Shown here piece after piece: positions 49,084 through 58,936 of a stretch of DNA of 64,000 nucleotides. The DNA lies in contig JACRFD010000083.1 in the NCBI GenBank assembly GCA_016218025.1, positions 1 through 64,000 on the forward strand. The letters run 5' to 3'. Position 1 is the first letter of the stretch. Every line of letters begins with the position of its first letter. The translations under genes were made by a program, and so were the position numbers. This DNA is from Ignavibacteriales bacterium. GTDB taxonomy: Bacteria; Bacteroidota; Ignavibacteria; UBA10030; SZUA-254. Under the pieces are notes generated by a model that was not told the origin of the DNA, searched no databases, and saw only the letters and a list, made by a program, of their open reading frames with translations.

Positions 49084-50043
49084 ATGAAACCTTTAAGCGT
49101 CAGCACACGACTCACAATTTTGTTAATACTTGCTGTAATATTCGGTGCGTCTATGATCGCATTGTCTATAAGGAATAAGCCAAATGAAGATTTGACAGGA
49201 TATTATTCAGATGGTGATAAAAAATATTCCCAATCATATGATGTTAGCGGAAGCGGTACACTCATCGTTGATTCTGATATCGGAAATGTAACTATTTCAA
49301 GCCATGACATCAATAAGGTTACGATTGAAGTTACTGCAAATGGATCGGAAAAATTTTTAAAGAAATTTTCGGTAGAATCTTTTCAAGAAGGATCAACCGT
49401 GAAGATACTTGGCAGAGTAAAACAATCACATTTTCAACTTTTTAATAGTGGATGGTCTGATGTTTTGTTTGATATAAAGGTTCCCAAAAATTACAACTTG
49501 AATTTGAACACTGCCGGCGGCAATATTGAAATCGAAAATGTCACAGGAATAATTGATGGAGAAACATCTGGCGGAAACATTGAATTGGTTGATCTGGATG
49601 GAGAGACAAAGATGTCCACATCCGGTGGCAATGTAAAATTAAGAAATTCGAAAGGATCTTTCAACATCGAAACATCCGGCGGCAATATGTATGCAGATAA
49701 TATTATTGGCTCTATTAGTTTTGAAACATCGGGCGGTAATATTGATGTTACTAATACCGATGGAAAGATCAGAGCTTCAACCTCCGGTGGAAATGTTGAT
49801 GTTGCCCTTAGTGATAATAAAGGTATTGATCTTTCTACTTCCGGTGGCAATATAAAAGTTAAAGTACCTAAAACAATTTCTGCTGATGTTGATGCGGAAG
49901 CATCTGGTGGAGATGTGAGTTGTGATCTTGAATTTTCCGGAAAAATAAAAGACGGTAGAATGAAAGCAAAGATTAATGGCGGTGGAAATCAAATTAAATT
50001 AGAAACTTCTGGGGGGGATATAATAATCACTCCGAATGATTGA
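49084..50043 (+). CDS. DUF4097-family beta-repeat protein
   Basis: A 319-residue membrane-anchored protein with one N-terminal helix (LTILLILAVIFGASMIALS). Nearly all of the rest is a short tandem repeat, with TSGGN recurring every 20-25 residues: AGGNIEIENV, ETSGGNIELVD, TSGGNVKLRN, ETSGGNMYADN, TSGGNIDVTN. This is the DUF4097 right-handed beta-helix repeat. ATG at 49084 (GGAG 6 nt before) is chosen over the longer ATG at 49015. The function of DUF4097 is unknown. A strong terminator follows. Confidence 0.85.
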   Translation: MKPLSVSTRLTILLILAVIFGASMIALSIRNKPNEDLTGYYSDGDKKYSQSYDVSGSGTLIVDSDIGNVTISSHDINKVTIEVTANGSEKFLKKFSVESFQEGSTVKILGRVKQSHFQLFNSGWSDVLFDIKVPKNYNLNLNTAGGNIEIENVTGIIDGETSGGNIELVDLDGETKMSTSGGNVKLRNSKGSFNIETSGGNMYADNIIGSISFETSGGNIDVTNTDGKIRASTSGGNVDVALSDNKGIDLSTSGGNIKVKVPKTISADVDAEASGGDVSCDLEFSGKIKDGRMKAKINGGGNQIKLETSGGDIIITPND

Positions 50044-50064
50044 ATCATTCTGTGGATTAGGTGG

Positions 50065-50098
50065 AAGTCCGTTCGGTGGTGCTGAACGGACTTTTTTA
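50065..50098. terminator. Bidirectional terminator between DUF4097 gene and the PBP4-like gene
   Basis: AAGTCCGTTC (50065-50074) pairs with GAACGGACTT (50084-50093) around a 9-nt loop, followed by a run of T. It sits between two converging genes and overlaps the last codon region of the minus-strand gene. Confidence 0.85.
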
Positions 50099-51547
50099 TT
50101 TTATTCTTACATCACCGATTAATTCTAAAATATCATCCTCAATTTTTCGCATATTGCTTTGTTCAACTGGACAATGATTTAGTAAGATGCTAAACGCTAA
50201 TGGAACGTTATCTTTTGTATGAATGTATCCGGATATTCCATTGCAGCCGGTTAATGTTCCGGTTTTTGCACGAACATTATTCTGGGCAGGTGTACCCTTC
50301 ATGCGGTTTTTTAATGTACCGTCCACCCCTGCAATGGATATGCTTTCATAATATCTGGAAAACGAAGTTTTATTTTTATATTCCAAGCATAAAAGTTTCA
50401 CCAGAAAATTAGGGGATAATGCATTATACCATGATGCACCTGAACCATCGGCAATAAATAATGAAGTTGTATCTATTCCTTCATCAATTAGGAATTTTTT
50501 TATAAGACGGATTCCGTTTTCTGATGAGCCGGGCATAGTAGTAAGTTCAGCCGCAATAGTTTTTAACAGTACTTCAGCAGCAAGGTTATCGCTCAATTTA
50601 TTGGCTATATTAATAACTGAGTCAAGATCATGAGTTAATTCAAAAATTGGGTAACTTTTTAAAGGTAAATTTGCCTCCATATTTTTGATTTCGATACCGG
50701 ATTTTATCAAACGGTCAAAAAATAAATGGTTGAGATATTCAACAGGGTTTGAGATGCTTATTCTAAATTCTTTCGGATTGACACCGGGGGCAATCCTTCC
50801 CGAAAAATATATTATATTGCTGCCATGTTCTCTTCTTATCTGAACTTCGGGAATTGAGGAATCGGAAGATGTTATTGAGTTATTGATAATTTGAAAATAA
50901 TTTGATTCGGGCGTGAGTCTTATGAATGGTTTTTCGTTCAGAATAGTATTTGGATACATTGTAAATGTAACAGTATTATTATCTATTATTATTGGAGTAA
51001 TAAACGGTGCAGTCGGATCCGGTTCGTCATCCCACATCCAACCATGCCCCCATTTTAAACTATCGAAATAATTTATATCGAATTTAATTTTTCCATAAAT
51101 CTTTCTGATTCCGGATTGCTTTAAGAATTGAACCATCGAATCTAAATTCTTATGACTAAATAACGGATCGCCGAAACCGGTCAAAATTAAATCTCCCTCA
51201 AGAATACCGTCTATTAACAAGCCATTGGAGGTTAGAGTGGTTTTAAATTGAAAATTGGAAGGAAGAGAATGAATTGCCGCAGCAGTTGTAACCAATTTCA
51301 TGTTTGATGCAGGATGAAATAGTTTGTCGGCATTCAAAGCATATATCGACTCACCTGATGCAATATCCATTATCGAGATCCCGATTGAGCAAGGGATTAA
51401 AGATGAATCTGCCAATAATGAATTTATTTGTCGAGTTAACATGCCTGTGGTTTTGTCATGCTGAGATCGCACTTGTAATGACACAATCAGTATCAGCAAA
51501 AAAACCGTGAATGTTTGTTTTAAAAGGAGAAAATAGTTAGATTTCAT
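50096..51547 (-). CDS. dacB: D-alanyl-D-alanine carboxypeptidase/endopeptidase, PBP4 (DacB) type
   Basis: A 483-residue minus-strand exported enzyme with a signal peptide (about 1-28). The three active-site motifs are SNMK (SxxK, in HPASNMKLVTTAAAI), SDN (SxN, in LSDNLAAEVLL) and KTG (in RAKTGTLTG). The long insertion domains between SxxK and SxN are typical of class C PBP4. It trims or cross-links peptidoglycan in the periplasm. It diverges from secA with only 32 nt between start codons. Confidence 0.92.
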   Translation of the reverse strand: MKSNYFLLLKQTFTVFLLILIVSLQVRSQHDKTTGMLTRQINSLLADSSLIPCSIGISIMDIASGESIYALNADKLFHPASNMKLVTTAAAIHSLPSNFQFKTTLTSNGLLIDGILEGDLILTGFGDPLFSHKNLDSMVQFLKQSGIRKIYGKIKFDINYFDSLKWGHGWMWDDEPDPTAPFITPIIIDNNTVTFTMYPNTILNEKPFIRLTPESNYFQIINNSITSSDSSIPEVQIRREHGSNIIYFSGRIAPGVNPKEFRISISNPVEYLNHLFFDRLIKSGIEIKNMEANLPLKSYPIFELTHDLDSVINIANKLSDNLAAEVLLKTIAAELTTMPGSSENGIRLIKKFLIDEGIDTTSLFIADGSGASWYNALSPNFLVKLLCLEYKNKTSFSRYYESISIAGVDGTLKNRMKGTPAQNNVRAKTGTLTGCNGISGYIHTKDNVPLAFSILLNHCPVEQSNMRKIEDDILELIGDVRIK

Positions 51548-51579
51548 ACCAATTATTAATGTAAATTTGTGGTAATCGA

Positions 51580-54500
51580 ATGTTTAGTTTCCTATCAAAA
51601 ATATTTCCTGGCAAATCAGAAAAAGATATAAAAAGAATTTTACCTATCGTTGAACAAATTAATCACTATTTTGAAGAATATCAAAAATTGAGTGATGATG
51701 AGTTGCGAGGCAAAACCGATGAGTTCCGTCAACGGATCGCGGAATCTATCAAGGATTATGAAGATGAAATTCAAACTAAAAAAGTATCTCTTAAAAATGG
51801 AGAAGAATTAACTTTAGAAGAACGTGAATCATTATATACCGATATAGAAATATTGCAAAGAGACCGCGATCAAACTATTAACGATACTTTAACGGAAATG
51901 TTACCCGAAGCTTTTGGGGCAGTAAAAGAAGTATGCCGGAGATTGGTTGGGCAGTCGTGGGAAATTATGGGGCATAAAATTGTTTGGGAAATGGTTCCGT
52001 TTGATGTTCAACTTGTTGGTGGTGTGATTTTACACGAAGGTAAAATTTCAGAGATGGCAACAGGTGAAGGAAAAACACTTGTTGCAACTATGCCAATATA
52101 TTTAAATGCCCTTGCCGGACGTGGTGTTCATCTAGTGACAGTGAACGATTATCTTGCATTGCGTGATAGTTTATGGATGGGAAAGGTTTTTGATTTTTTA
52201 GGATTAACTGTCGGATGTATTCAAGCCCAAATGGATCCCGAGCAAAGAAAGAAACAATACGGTTGCGATGTCACATACGGGACAAATAATGAATTCGGGT
52301 TCGATTATTTGCGTGATAATATGGTGATCACATCGGAAGGACTTGTCCATCGTGAGTTTTATTATGCCATAGTTGACGAAGTGGACTCGGTGCTGATTGA
52401 TGAAGCCAGAACACCATTGATCATAAGCGGTCCGGTGGCTACTGAAGATCATAAATTTGGTGAGATGAAGCCGCGTGTAGATAGGCTTGTTAATGCACAG
52501 CGTAATTATATAACCAATATAGTTGCAGAAGCCGAAAAATTTCTTGAAGCCGGCAAAGAGACTGAAGCCGGTGTTCAGATTTTAAGGGCGTATCGCGGTT
52601 TACCCAAACATAAAAAACTGACCAAAATCTTATCGGAACCTGCGAACAAAAAATTGATGCAACAAACTGAAATGGAATATCTTCGCGATCAATCCAGAAG
52701 AATGCATGAAATTGATGATGAGTTATATTATGCGATTGATGAACGGGATCATACCATAACTTTAACAGAAAAAGGAAGGGATATCCTATCAGGTACATCC
52801 AACGACAAAGACTTTTTTGTTATTCCTGATGTTGGGACCGAAATTGCAGCAATCGAAAATAATTCCCAGTTGCCCGAAGAGAAAAAACAATTAATGAAAG
52901 ATGAACTCAATCTTCGTTATGCCGAAAGAAGTGATCGTATCCATACCGTAACACAACTACTCAGGGCATATTCTCTCTACGAGAAAGATGATGAATATGT
53001 AGTGACCGATGATGGAAAAATCATGATAGTTGATGAGTTTACGGGTCGCATGATGGAAGGAAGAAGATTCTCGGACGGACTTCATCAGGCAATTGAAGCT
53101 AAGGAAGGTGTGCGGATCGAACGCGACATGCAGACCCTTGCAACAATTACTTTGCAAAATTATTTTCGTCTTTATAAAAAATTAGCCGGCATGACAGGCA
53201 CCGCAGAAACAGAAGCGCCTGAATTTTTTGATATTTATAAACTTGATGTAACCGTAGTTCCGACCAATAAGGAAATGGTTCGTGACGATATGGATGATGT
53301 TATTTATAAAACTAAAAGAGAGAAATTCAATGCGGTAATTGCGGAAATTGAAACACTCAGAAAAGAAAATAGACCTACCCTAGTTGGAACAACAAGTGTT
53401 GAAGTATCGGAAACACTAAGTCGAATGTTGAAACGGCAGGGAATTCCGCATAATGTATTAAATGCAAAACATCATCAACGCGAAGCCGAAATTGTTGCGC
53501 ATGCAGGGTTACCGGGTGCCGTTACAATTGCTACAAATATGGCAGGCCGTGGTACAGATATAAAATTAGGACCAGGCGTAGCAGATTCCGGAGGATTGCA
53601 TATTATTGGAACAGAGAGGCACGAAGCGCGAAGAATTGACAGACAGTTACGCGGACGTGCCGGGCGGCAGGGCGATCCCGGTTCTTCAAAATTTTATCTT
53701 TCACTTGAAGATGATTTGATGCGTTTATTCGGTAGCGATAGAATTGCCGGCATCATGGAGCGATTAGGATTAAAGGAAGGTGATGTAATTCAACATCCGA
53801 TGATTACTCGATCGGTTCAGCGAGCACAGAAAAAGGTTGAAGAAAATAATTATGCAATCAGAAAGCGCTTGCTGGAGTACGATAATGTGATGAACCAACA
53901 GAGAGAAGTTATTTATTCTCGCCGGCGGCATGCTCTTTTGGGTGAAAGACTTAGAGAAGATATTCTTGAGATGCTGAAAGATTTTTTAAATAATCTTATA
54001 GACAAATATTATGAGCAGGGTGAGATCGAAGGATTTCAGGATGCAATGCGAACAAATCTTTTGGTTGATTTTAAGTTATCGCCAGAACAATGGGATAAAT
54101 TAGGTAAGGACGGATTAAAAGGCGAAGCGATAAAAGCTGCATTGGAGTTCTACAAAAGAAAAGAAGAGCGTATTGGTGCTGAAAATATGAGTATGCTTGA
54201 GAAAATGGTTGCGTTGCAGGTAATCGATGACAAATGGAAAGATCACCTTAGGGAAATGGATGACATGAAAGAAGGTATTCATCTGCGTGCTTACGGTCAA
54301 AAAGATCCTTTGATTGAGTATAAATCAGAAGCATTCAGAATGTTTGTTGAGTTGCTCGATTTAATACGGAATGATACTATCAATTTAGTTTTCAAATTAT
54401 TCCCGCAAACGAAACAAAGTTTACCGCAATTACGGCCGGTAAGAGCACAGCGACCTCAGCAAATGACGATGACACATGAATCATCTTTGGGTATGGGGTT

Positions 54501-54660
54501 GCAACAATCTGCGGCGCCACAAACTCAGGGTCAAGAGCAACAAGCCCATGCTGCACATGCAGGTAAACCCCAGCCGATACAAGTTGGGGATAAAGTTGGT
54601 AGAAACGATCCATGTCCCTGCGGAAGCGGTAAAAAGTATAAACAATGTCATGGAAAATAA
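51580..54660 (+). CDS. secA: Protein translocase ATPase SecA
   Basis: A 1026-residue SecA. Walker A is [14 protein letters not shown] (about 156-169), followed by [19 protein letters not shown] and the DEAD-like [16 protein letters not shown]. The second nucleotide domain shows [13 protein letters not shown] and [15 protein letters not shown]. The C-terminal end is a zinc-binding SEC-C motif [15 protein letters not shown] central insert near 290-360, relative to E. coli, is common in Bacteroidota. It drives post-translational export through SecYEG. Confidence 0.97.
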   Translation: MFSFLSKIFPGKSEKDIKRILPIVEQINHYFEEYQKLSDDELRGKTDEFRQRIAESIKDYEDEIQTKKVSLKNGEELTLEERESLYTDIEILQRDRDQTINDTLTEMLPEAFGAVKEVCRRLVGQSWEIMGHKIVWEMVPFDVQLVGGVILHEGKISEMATGEGKTLVATMPIYLNALAGRGVHLVTVNDYLALRDSLWMGKVFDFLGLTVGCIQAQMDPEQRKKQYGCDVTYGTNNEFGFDYLRDNMVITSEGLVHREFYYAIVDEVDSVLIDEARTPLIISGPVATEDHKFGEMKPRVDRLVNAQRNYITNIVAEAEKFLEAGKETEAGVQILRAYRGLPKHKKLTKILSEPANKKLMQQTEMEYLRDQSRRMHEIDDELYYAIDERDHTITLTEKGRDILSGTSNDKDFFVIPDVGTEIAAIENNSQLPEEKKQLMKDELNLRYAERSDRIHTVTQLLRAYSLYEKDDEYVVTDDGKIMIVDEFTGRMMEGRRFSDGLHQAIEAKEGVRIERDMQTLATITLQNYFRLYKKLAGMTGTAETEAPEFFDIYKLDVTVVPTNKEMVRDDMDDVIYKTKREKFNAVIAEIETLRKENRPTLVGTTSVEVSETLSRMLKRQGIPHNVLNAKHHQREAEIVAHAGLPGAVTIATNMAGRGTDIKLGPGVADSGGLHIIGTERHEARRIDRQLRGRAGRQGDPGSSKFYLSLEDDLMRLFGSDRIAGIMERLGLKEGDVIQHPMITRSVQRAQKKVEENNYAIRKRLLEYDNVMNQQREVIYSRRRHALLGERLREDILEMLKDFLNNLIDKYYEQGEIEGFQDAMRTNLLVDFKLSPEQWDKLGKDGLKGEAIKAALEFYKRKEERIGAENMSMLEKMVALQVIDDKWKDHLREMDDMKEGIHLRAYGQKDPLIEYKSEAFRMFVELLDLIRNDTINLVFKLFPQTKQSLPQLRPVRAQRPQQMTMTHESSLGMGLQQSAAPQTQGQEQQAHAAHAGKPQPIQVGDKVGRNDPCPCGSGKKYKQCHGK

Positions 54661-54708
54661 AATTACAATAAAAAAATATTTCATTCATTTTATTTTTGGA
54701 GGTTTCAA

Positions 54709-55335
54709 ATGATGCGAGTTATAAGCGCTATTATCGCAATTCTGATATTATCATCTCAACTAATTGCGCAGGAAGATACAACTTCATGTGAACAAAATTC
54801 ATTAAAGCCGGGAATGTGGGCTTTACAGTATACTGTCGGTTATGATCTATCTTTGCAATCATGGGCGCTGGGGCAATTATGTGCAAAAAAACAGGTCTCA
54901 AATAATTCGGCGATAAGGACTGTAATAGGTCTACGTACTAAGATTGAAGATGGTAATTATAGTTATCGAAATCATGAATATGAAATAAATATTTCAGGAT
55001 TATATCAATATTATTCCAATCCAGCTTCTTTGATAAAGTTTTATTACGGGGCAGGTCCTATTCTAAGCTATTCTTGGAGAAAAAAGGAAGATCCATTATC
55101 ATCATACCAAAAATTATACAAAGGTAATTCAATTAGTGCAGGCATTAGAGGCATATTGGGTGTTGAATGGTTTGTTAATAAATCAATTAGTTTTTTAGCT
55201 GAATCATCTTCTTCGGTTCAATACAGTTGGCAAAGAGATGAGTATATTGAATATTCAAGTGCGCGAAATAATACAAGAAAATCATTTACAATATCAGATG
55301 TTGGATCCCGCTTAGGAATCTCTCTATATTTTTAA
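54709..55335 (+). CDS. Predicted outer-membrane beta-barrel protein
   Basis: A 208-residue exported protein with a signal peptide (about 1-20, SSQLIAQE) and alternating amphipathic strands, for example LKPGMWALQYTVGYDLS, INISGLYQYYSNPASLIKFY and YGAGPILSYSWRKKED, ending in an aromatic (GISLYF). The final Phe fits a BAM signal. It resembles small OmpW/opacity-like barrels, but no family signature is clear. GGAGG sits 6 nt before the ATG. It is between secA and the amidase, probably with its own leader. Confidence 0.65.
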   Translation: MMRVISAIIAILILSSQLIAQEDTTSCEQNSLKPGMWALQYTVGYDLSLQSWALGQLCAKKQVSNNSAIRTVIGLRTKIEDGNYSYRNHEYEINISGLYQYYSNPASLIKFYYGAGPILSYSWRKKEDPLSSYQKLYKGNSISAGIRGILGVEWFVNKSISFLAESSSSVQYSWQRDEYIEYSSARNNTRKSFTISDVGSRLGISLYF

Positions 55336-55375
55336 TGAAACCTGATAAAATTTTATATGGAAAGGGGGTTTGAAG

Positions 55376-57040
55376 ATGAATAGAAAATATTATTTCATTA
55401 TAGTAGCAACTATTGTGACGATTGCTTTATTTACAGGCGCATATCTTCAATCGCAATCTTCCAATTTTATTACAAAACAGATCGTTGAATCAGCAGAAAA
55501 ATTATTCGGTCTAAATTTTAATGAAGAAAAACGTGATTCTTTGTTGGATGCTGTTAATGACCAATTGAAAAGCTATGAAAGTTTAAGAAAGATAACGCTT
55601 CCAAACGATATTCCTCCGGCAATAGAATTCAATCCAATCCCGGTTGGATTCGAATTTGAGAAAAAGAAAAAAAGTTTCAAGTTAAGTAAAATTGGAAAAG
55701 TGGATTTACCGGGGAATGAAAATGAGTTAGCTTTTTATTCTGTTGCTCAACTTGCCAAATTAATTAAATCGAAGAAAATAACCTCAGAAGAGTTAACAAA
55801 AATATATATCAATCGTCTGAAGAAATATGGACCCAAACTTGAATGTATCATCACTTTAACTGAAAGCTTAGCTATAATGCGGGCACGAAGGGCTGATAAT
55901 GAGATTGCTTTAGGTAAGTACCGGGGTTTGTTGCATGGCATTCCATACGGGGCAAAAGATTTGTTGGCGGTTAAGGGAATTAAAACAACATGGGGTTCAG
56001 TGCCATATAAAGATCAAATAATTGATGAAGATGCTACTGTCATAAAAAAACTTGAAGAAGCAGGTGCCGTTTTAATTGCAAAACTTAGTATGGGCGAGTT
56101 AGCATGGGGTGATGTATGGTTCGGTGGAATGACAAGAAATCCTTGGAATTTAAGCAAAGGATCAAGCGGATCGTCTGCCGGTTCTGCCGCAGCTACATCT
56201 GCTGGGTTAGTTGCATTCTCCATCGGTACAGAGACATGGGGCTCAATCGTTTCCCCATCATCCGTGTGCGGAACAAGCGGATTACGACCAACATTTGGAA
56301 GAGTGAGTAGAAAAGGAGCAATGGCACTTAGCTGGACAATGGATAAGATAGGACCAATCTGCAGATCGGCAGAAGATTGTGCTATAGTTTTTAATGCAAT
56401 TTATGGTGCAGATGGAAACGATCAGACAATTCGAGATTATCCATTCTATTATGATTCGAATATCAAACTTAGTGAATTAAAGATCGGATATCTGAAAACA
56501 GAATTTGATAGTCTAAAAGAAAACAAAAAGATTTATGAACAAACCCTTGAAACTTTGCGGTCACTCGGGGCTGAATTGATACCTGTCGATCTCCCGAAAT
56601 ATCCTGTGAATGAATTATCTTTTATTCTGAATGCTGAAGCCGCTGCTGCATTCGATGATTTAACTTTGTCGGGTAAAGACAGCATGCTTGTAAGACAGAT
56701 AAAAGACGCATGGCCTAATGTTTTACGTGCAGCTCGTTTTATTCCTGCAGTTGAATATATACAAGCAAACAGACATAGATATATTTTAGTCCAGGAAATG
56801 GAAGAACTATTCAGCAGGATTGATTGTTATGTAGGTCCGCCTTTTGAAGGAAATAATTTACTTTTAACAAATCTTACCGGACACCCTACAGTTGTAGTTC
56901 CAAATGGATTTACGAAAGAGGGCATGCCGATTAGTGTTACATTCACAGGCCGGTTATTTGAGGAAGGAATTCCTCTTGCGATAGCGAATCGGTTTCAAGA
57001 ATCAACAGACTATCATCACAAACACCCAAAATTAAAATAA
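55376..57040 (+). CDS. Membrane-anchored amidase (amidase signature family)
   Basis: A 554-residue protein with an N-terminal membrane or signal segment (YFIIVATIVTIALFTGAYL). After an approximately 100-residue helical linker comes an amidase-signature domain with the catalytic lysine in HGIPYGAKDLLAVKG, the Ser cluster in SKGSSGSSAGSAAATSAG (Ser-cisSer) and FSIGTETWGSIVSPSS. The catalytic Ser-cisSer-Lys triad is complete. ATG at 55376 is chosen over TTG at 55370 because it sits about 7 nt after a GGGGG-type site. It is related to GatA but periplasmic, so it is not the tRNA amidotransferase. Substrate unknown. The stop is followed by the era GTG after one base. Confidence 0.82.
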   Translation: MNRKYYFIIVATIVTIALFTGAYLQSQSSNFITKQIVESAEKLFGLNFNEEKRDSLLDAVNDQLKSYESLRKITLPNDIPPAIEFNPIPVGFEFEKKKKSFKLSKIGKVDLPGNENELAFYSVAQLAKLIKSKKITSEELTKIYINRLKKYGPKLECIITLTESLAIMRARRADNEIALGKYRGLLHGIPYGAKDLLAVKGIKTTWGSVPYKDQIIDEDATVIKKLEEAGAVLIAKLSMGELAWGDVWFGGMTRNPWNLSKGSSGSSAGSAAATSAGLVAFSIGTETWGSIVSPSSVCGTSGLRPTFGRVSRKGAMALSWTMDKIGPICRSAEDCAIVFNAIYGADGNDQTIRDYPFYYDSNIKLSELKIGYLKTEFDSLKENKKIYEQTLETLRSLGAELIPVDLPKYPVNELSFILNAEAAAAFDDLTLSGKDSMLVRQIKDAWPNVLRAARFIPAVEYIQANRHRYILVQEMEELFSRIDCYVGPPFEGNNLLLTNLTGHPTVVVPNGFTKEGMPISVTFTGRLFEEGIPLAIANRFQESTDYHHKHPKLK

Positions 57041-57041
57041 A

Positions 57042-57959
57042 GTGGAAAATAAATCTAAGCAAAATTATCATTGCGGTTATGTTGCAATTGTAGGTGCACC
57101 CAATGTAGGTAAATCGACTTTAATCAATTTGATTGTAGGTAAAAAGATCTCTGCAGTTACATCGAAACCTCAAACAACACGCCATAAAATTGTCGGAATT
57201 ACAACGACTGACGAATATCAAATTATATTTATTGATACTCCAGGAGTTTTACAACCGGCATATTTGCTGCACGAAGTTATGTTGAAGCAGACTAAAGCAT
57301 CTATTGATAATGCCGACTCAATAATATTCATGCTCGATGCATCGCTCGATGAAAGAAGCGACATGAATTTACAAACCACGGCATTTAACATTCTAAAAAA
57401 AACAGATAAAAACATCATCCCGGTTCTAAATAAAGCAGATTTATTAAGTCAGATAATCTTAGAAAAACGGACGAAATATTTAAAAGATTTATACGGTTTT
57501 AAAGAGATAATTCCGATCTCAGCAAAAAATGATGAAGGAACTAAGGGGATGATGGATATTGTAGTATCCACTCTTCCTGAGCATCCGCCATTTTATCCTT
57601 CCGATATGATCAGCGAACATTCAGAAAGATTTTTTGTAGCAGAAATTATAAGAGAAAAGATCTTCGAGAAATATCAGGAAGAAATTCCATATTCTACTAC
57701 AGTAGATATTGTTGAGTTTAAAGAGCAGGAAGGCCGAAAAGATGTTATCAATGCAGAAATCTATGTCGAAAAAGATCAGCAAAAAGGTATTCTTATCGGT
57801 AAAAAAGGATTGGCACTTAAGGCAGTCGGTGAAGAAGCAAGAAAAGAAATTGAATTGTTTTTGGAGCGGCCAGTATATCTTCAACTTTATGTCAAAGTCA
57901 GAGAAAAATGGCGTGAACAACAAAAATGGTTGAAGCGTTTAGGATACGATAATTATTGA
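57042..57959 (+). CDS. era: GTPase Era
   Basis: A 305-residue Era with a GTG start one base after the amidase stop. G1 is GAPNVGKSTLINL, G3 is DTPG, G4 is NKAD and G5 is SAKND. The C-terminal KH domain has GILIGKKGLALKAVGEEAR. Era binds 16S rRNA and assists 30S assembly. The HCGYVAIVG N-terminus is typical. It may be co-transcribed with the amidase upstream and followed after 44 nt by the DMT transporter. Confidence 0.96.
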   Translation: MENKSKQNYHCGYVAIVGAPNVGKSTLINLIVGKKISAVTSKPQTTRHKIVGITTTDEYQIIFIDTPGVLQPAYLLHEVMLKQTKASIDNADSIIFMLDASLDERSDMNLQTTAFNILKKTDKNIIPVLNKADLLSQIILEKRTKYLKDLYGFKEIIPISAKNDEGTKGMMDIVVSTLPEHPPFYPSDMISEHSERFFVAEIIREKIFEKYQEEIPYSTTVDIVEFKEQEGRKDVINAEIYVEKDQQKGILIGKKGLALKAVGEEARKEIELFLERPVYLQLYVKVREKWREQQKWLKRLGYDNY

Positions 57960-58003
57960 GAGATAATATTTTAATTTAAGTACGCAGTTAATAACTCTAT
58001 ATT

Positions 58004-58933
58004 ATGAAATCAGAAAAATCGCTAATAGTCGGTGGATTTATACTTATATCAATCATTTGGGGATCGACATGGTTCGCAATAAAAATTGGCCTTGCAAGTA
58101 TTACACCACTTTATGGAATAGCAATCCGTTTTGCAATTGCTGCAGCTATTCTTGCAATAATAATGAAATTTAAAGGCGATAAATTACCATTTGATAAAGT
58201 TTCTATCTCCCAGTATTTAAACCTTGCTATATTATCTTTTAGTTTTCCATTTGCATTGGTGTATTGGGGGGAACAATATATACCTTCAGGATTGGCATCG
58301 GTGTTGTTTGGAGCTTATCCTTTTGTTGTTGCGATTGGTTCTCATTACTTTCTGCCTACAGAGAAATTGAGTTATTATAAAATTGCCGGAATCATTTTAG
58401 GATTTCTTGGAATTATCATAATTTTTTGGGGAGATTTAAAATATGGATCCGACAGCGCCTTAGGTATGGGTGCAATTATTATTAGCACAATACTACAAGG
58501 TGCTTCGCTTGTGATCGTAAAAAGAAAGAATCATCACATCAGTCCAATGGCTTTGAGCTTGGGAGGAATGATCTTCGGTTTAGCGATAATGATACCGCTG
58601 GCTCTAATCTTTGAGAATTTTGCTAAATTAACTTTTGACTTATCAGGCATCGGGTCGATTCTTTATTTATCAACATTCGGGACTGTAGTAACATTTGTTA
58701 CATACTACTGGCTTATGCATCGCGTTGAAATAGTTTACCTCTCTTTAGTGTCATTCGTAACACCGATCTTAGCTGTGATATTGGGGAGTATATTTCTTGA
58801 TGAAATATTATCGGTTCAAATATTTATTGGATCTATATTTGTGTTATCAGGTATTCTTACTGCGAATGGAGATGACATAAAGGGGATAATAAATAAATAT
58901 ATTGTTCGAAATGGAAATTCACACAGGTCATAG
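58004..58933 (+). CDS. DMT-superfamily EamA transporter
   Basis: A 309-residue membrane protein with ten helices in two EamA repeats. Repeat one starts GGFILISIIWGSTWFAIKIG, typical of the family, and repeat two runs IIISTILQGASLVIVKR and VYLSLVSFVTPILAVILGS. It is an exporter or uptake system for amino acids or metabolites; substrate unknown. It is packed 3 nt before uvrC, so the two are co-transcribed. Confidence 0.88.
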   Translation: MKSEKSLIVGGFILISIIWGSTWFAIKIGLASITPLYGIAIRFAIAAAILAIIMKFKGDKLPFDKVSISQYLNLAILSFSFPFALVYWGEQYIPSGLASVLFGAYPFVVAIGSHYFLPTEKLSYYKIAGIILGFLGIIIIFWGDLKYGSDSALGMGAIIISTILQGASLVIVKRKNHHISPMALSLGGMIFGLAIMIPLALIFENFAKLTFDLSGIGSILYLSTFGTVVTFVTYYWLMHRVEIVYLSLVSFVTPILAVILGSIFLDEILSVQIFIGSIFVLSGILTANGDDIKGIINKYIVRNGNSHRS

Positions 58934-58936
58934 AGA

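Noticed and set aside
49491..49850. 119-codon open frame on the minus strand with PPDV repeats
   Set aside because: It is the antisense image of the TSGGN repeats of the DUF4097 gene, lacks a ribosome site and shows no independent signal.
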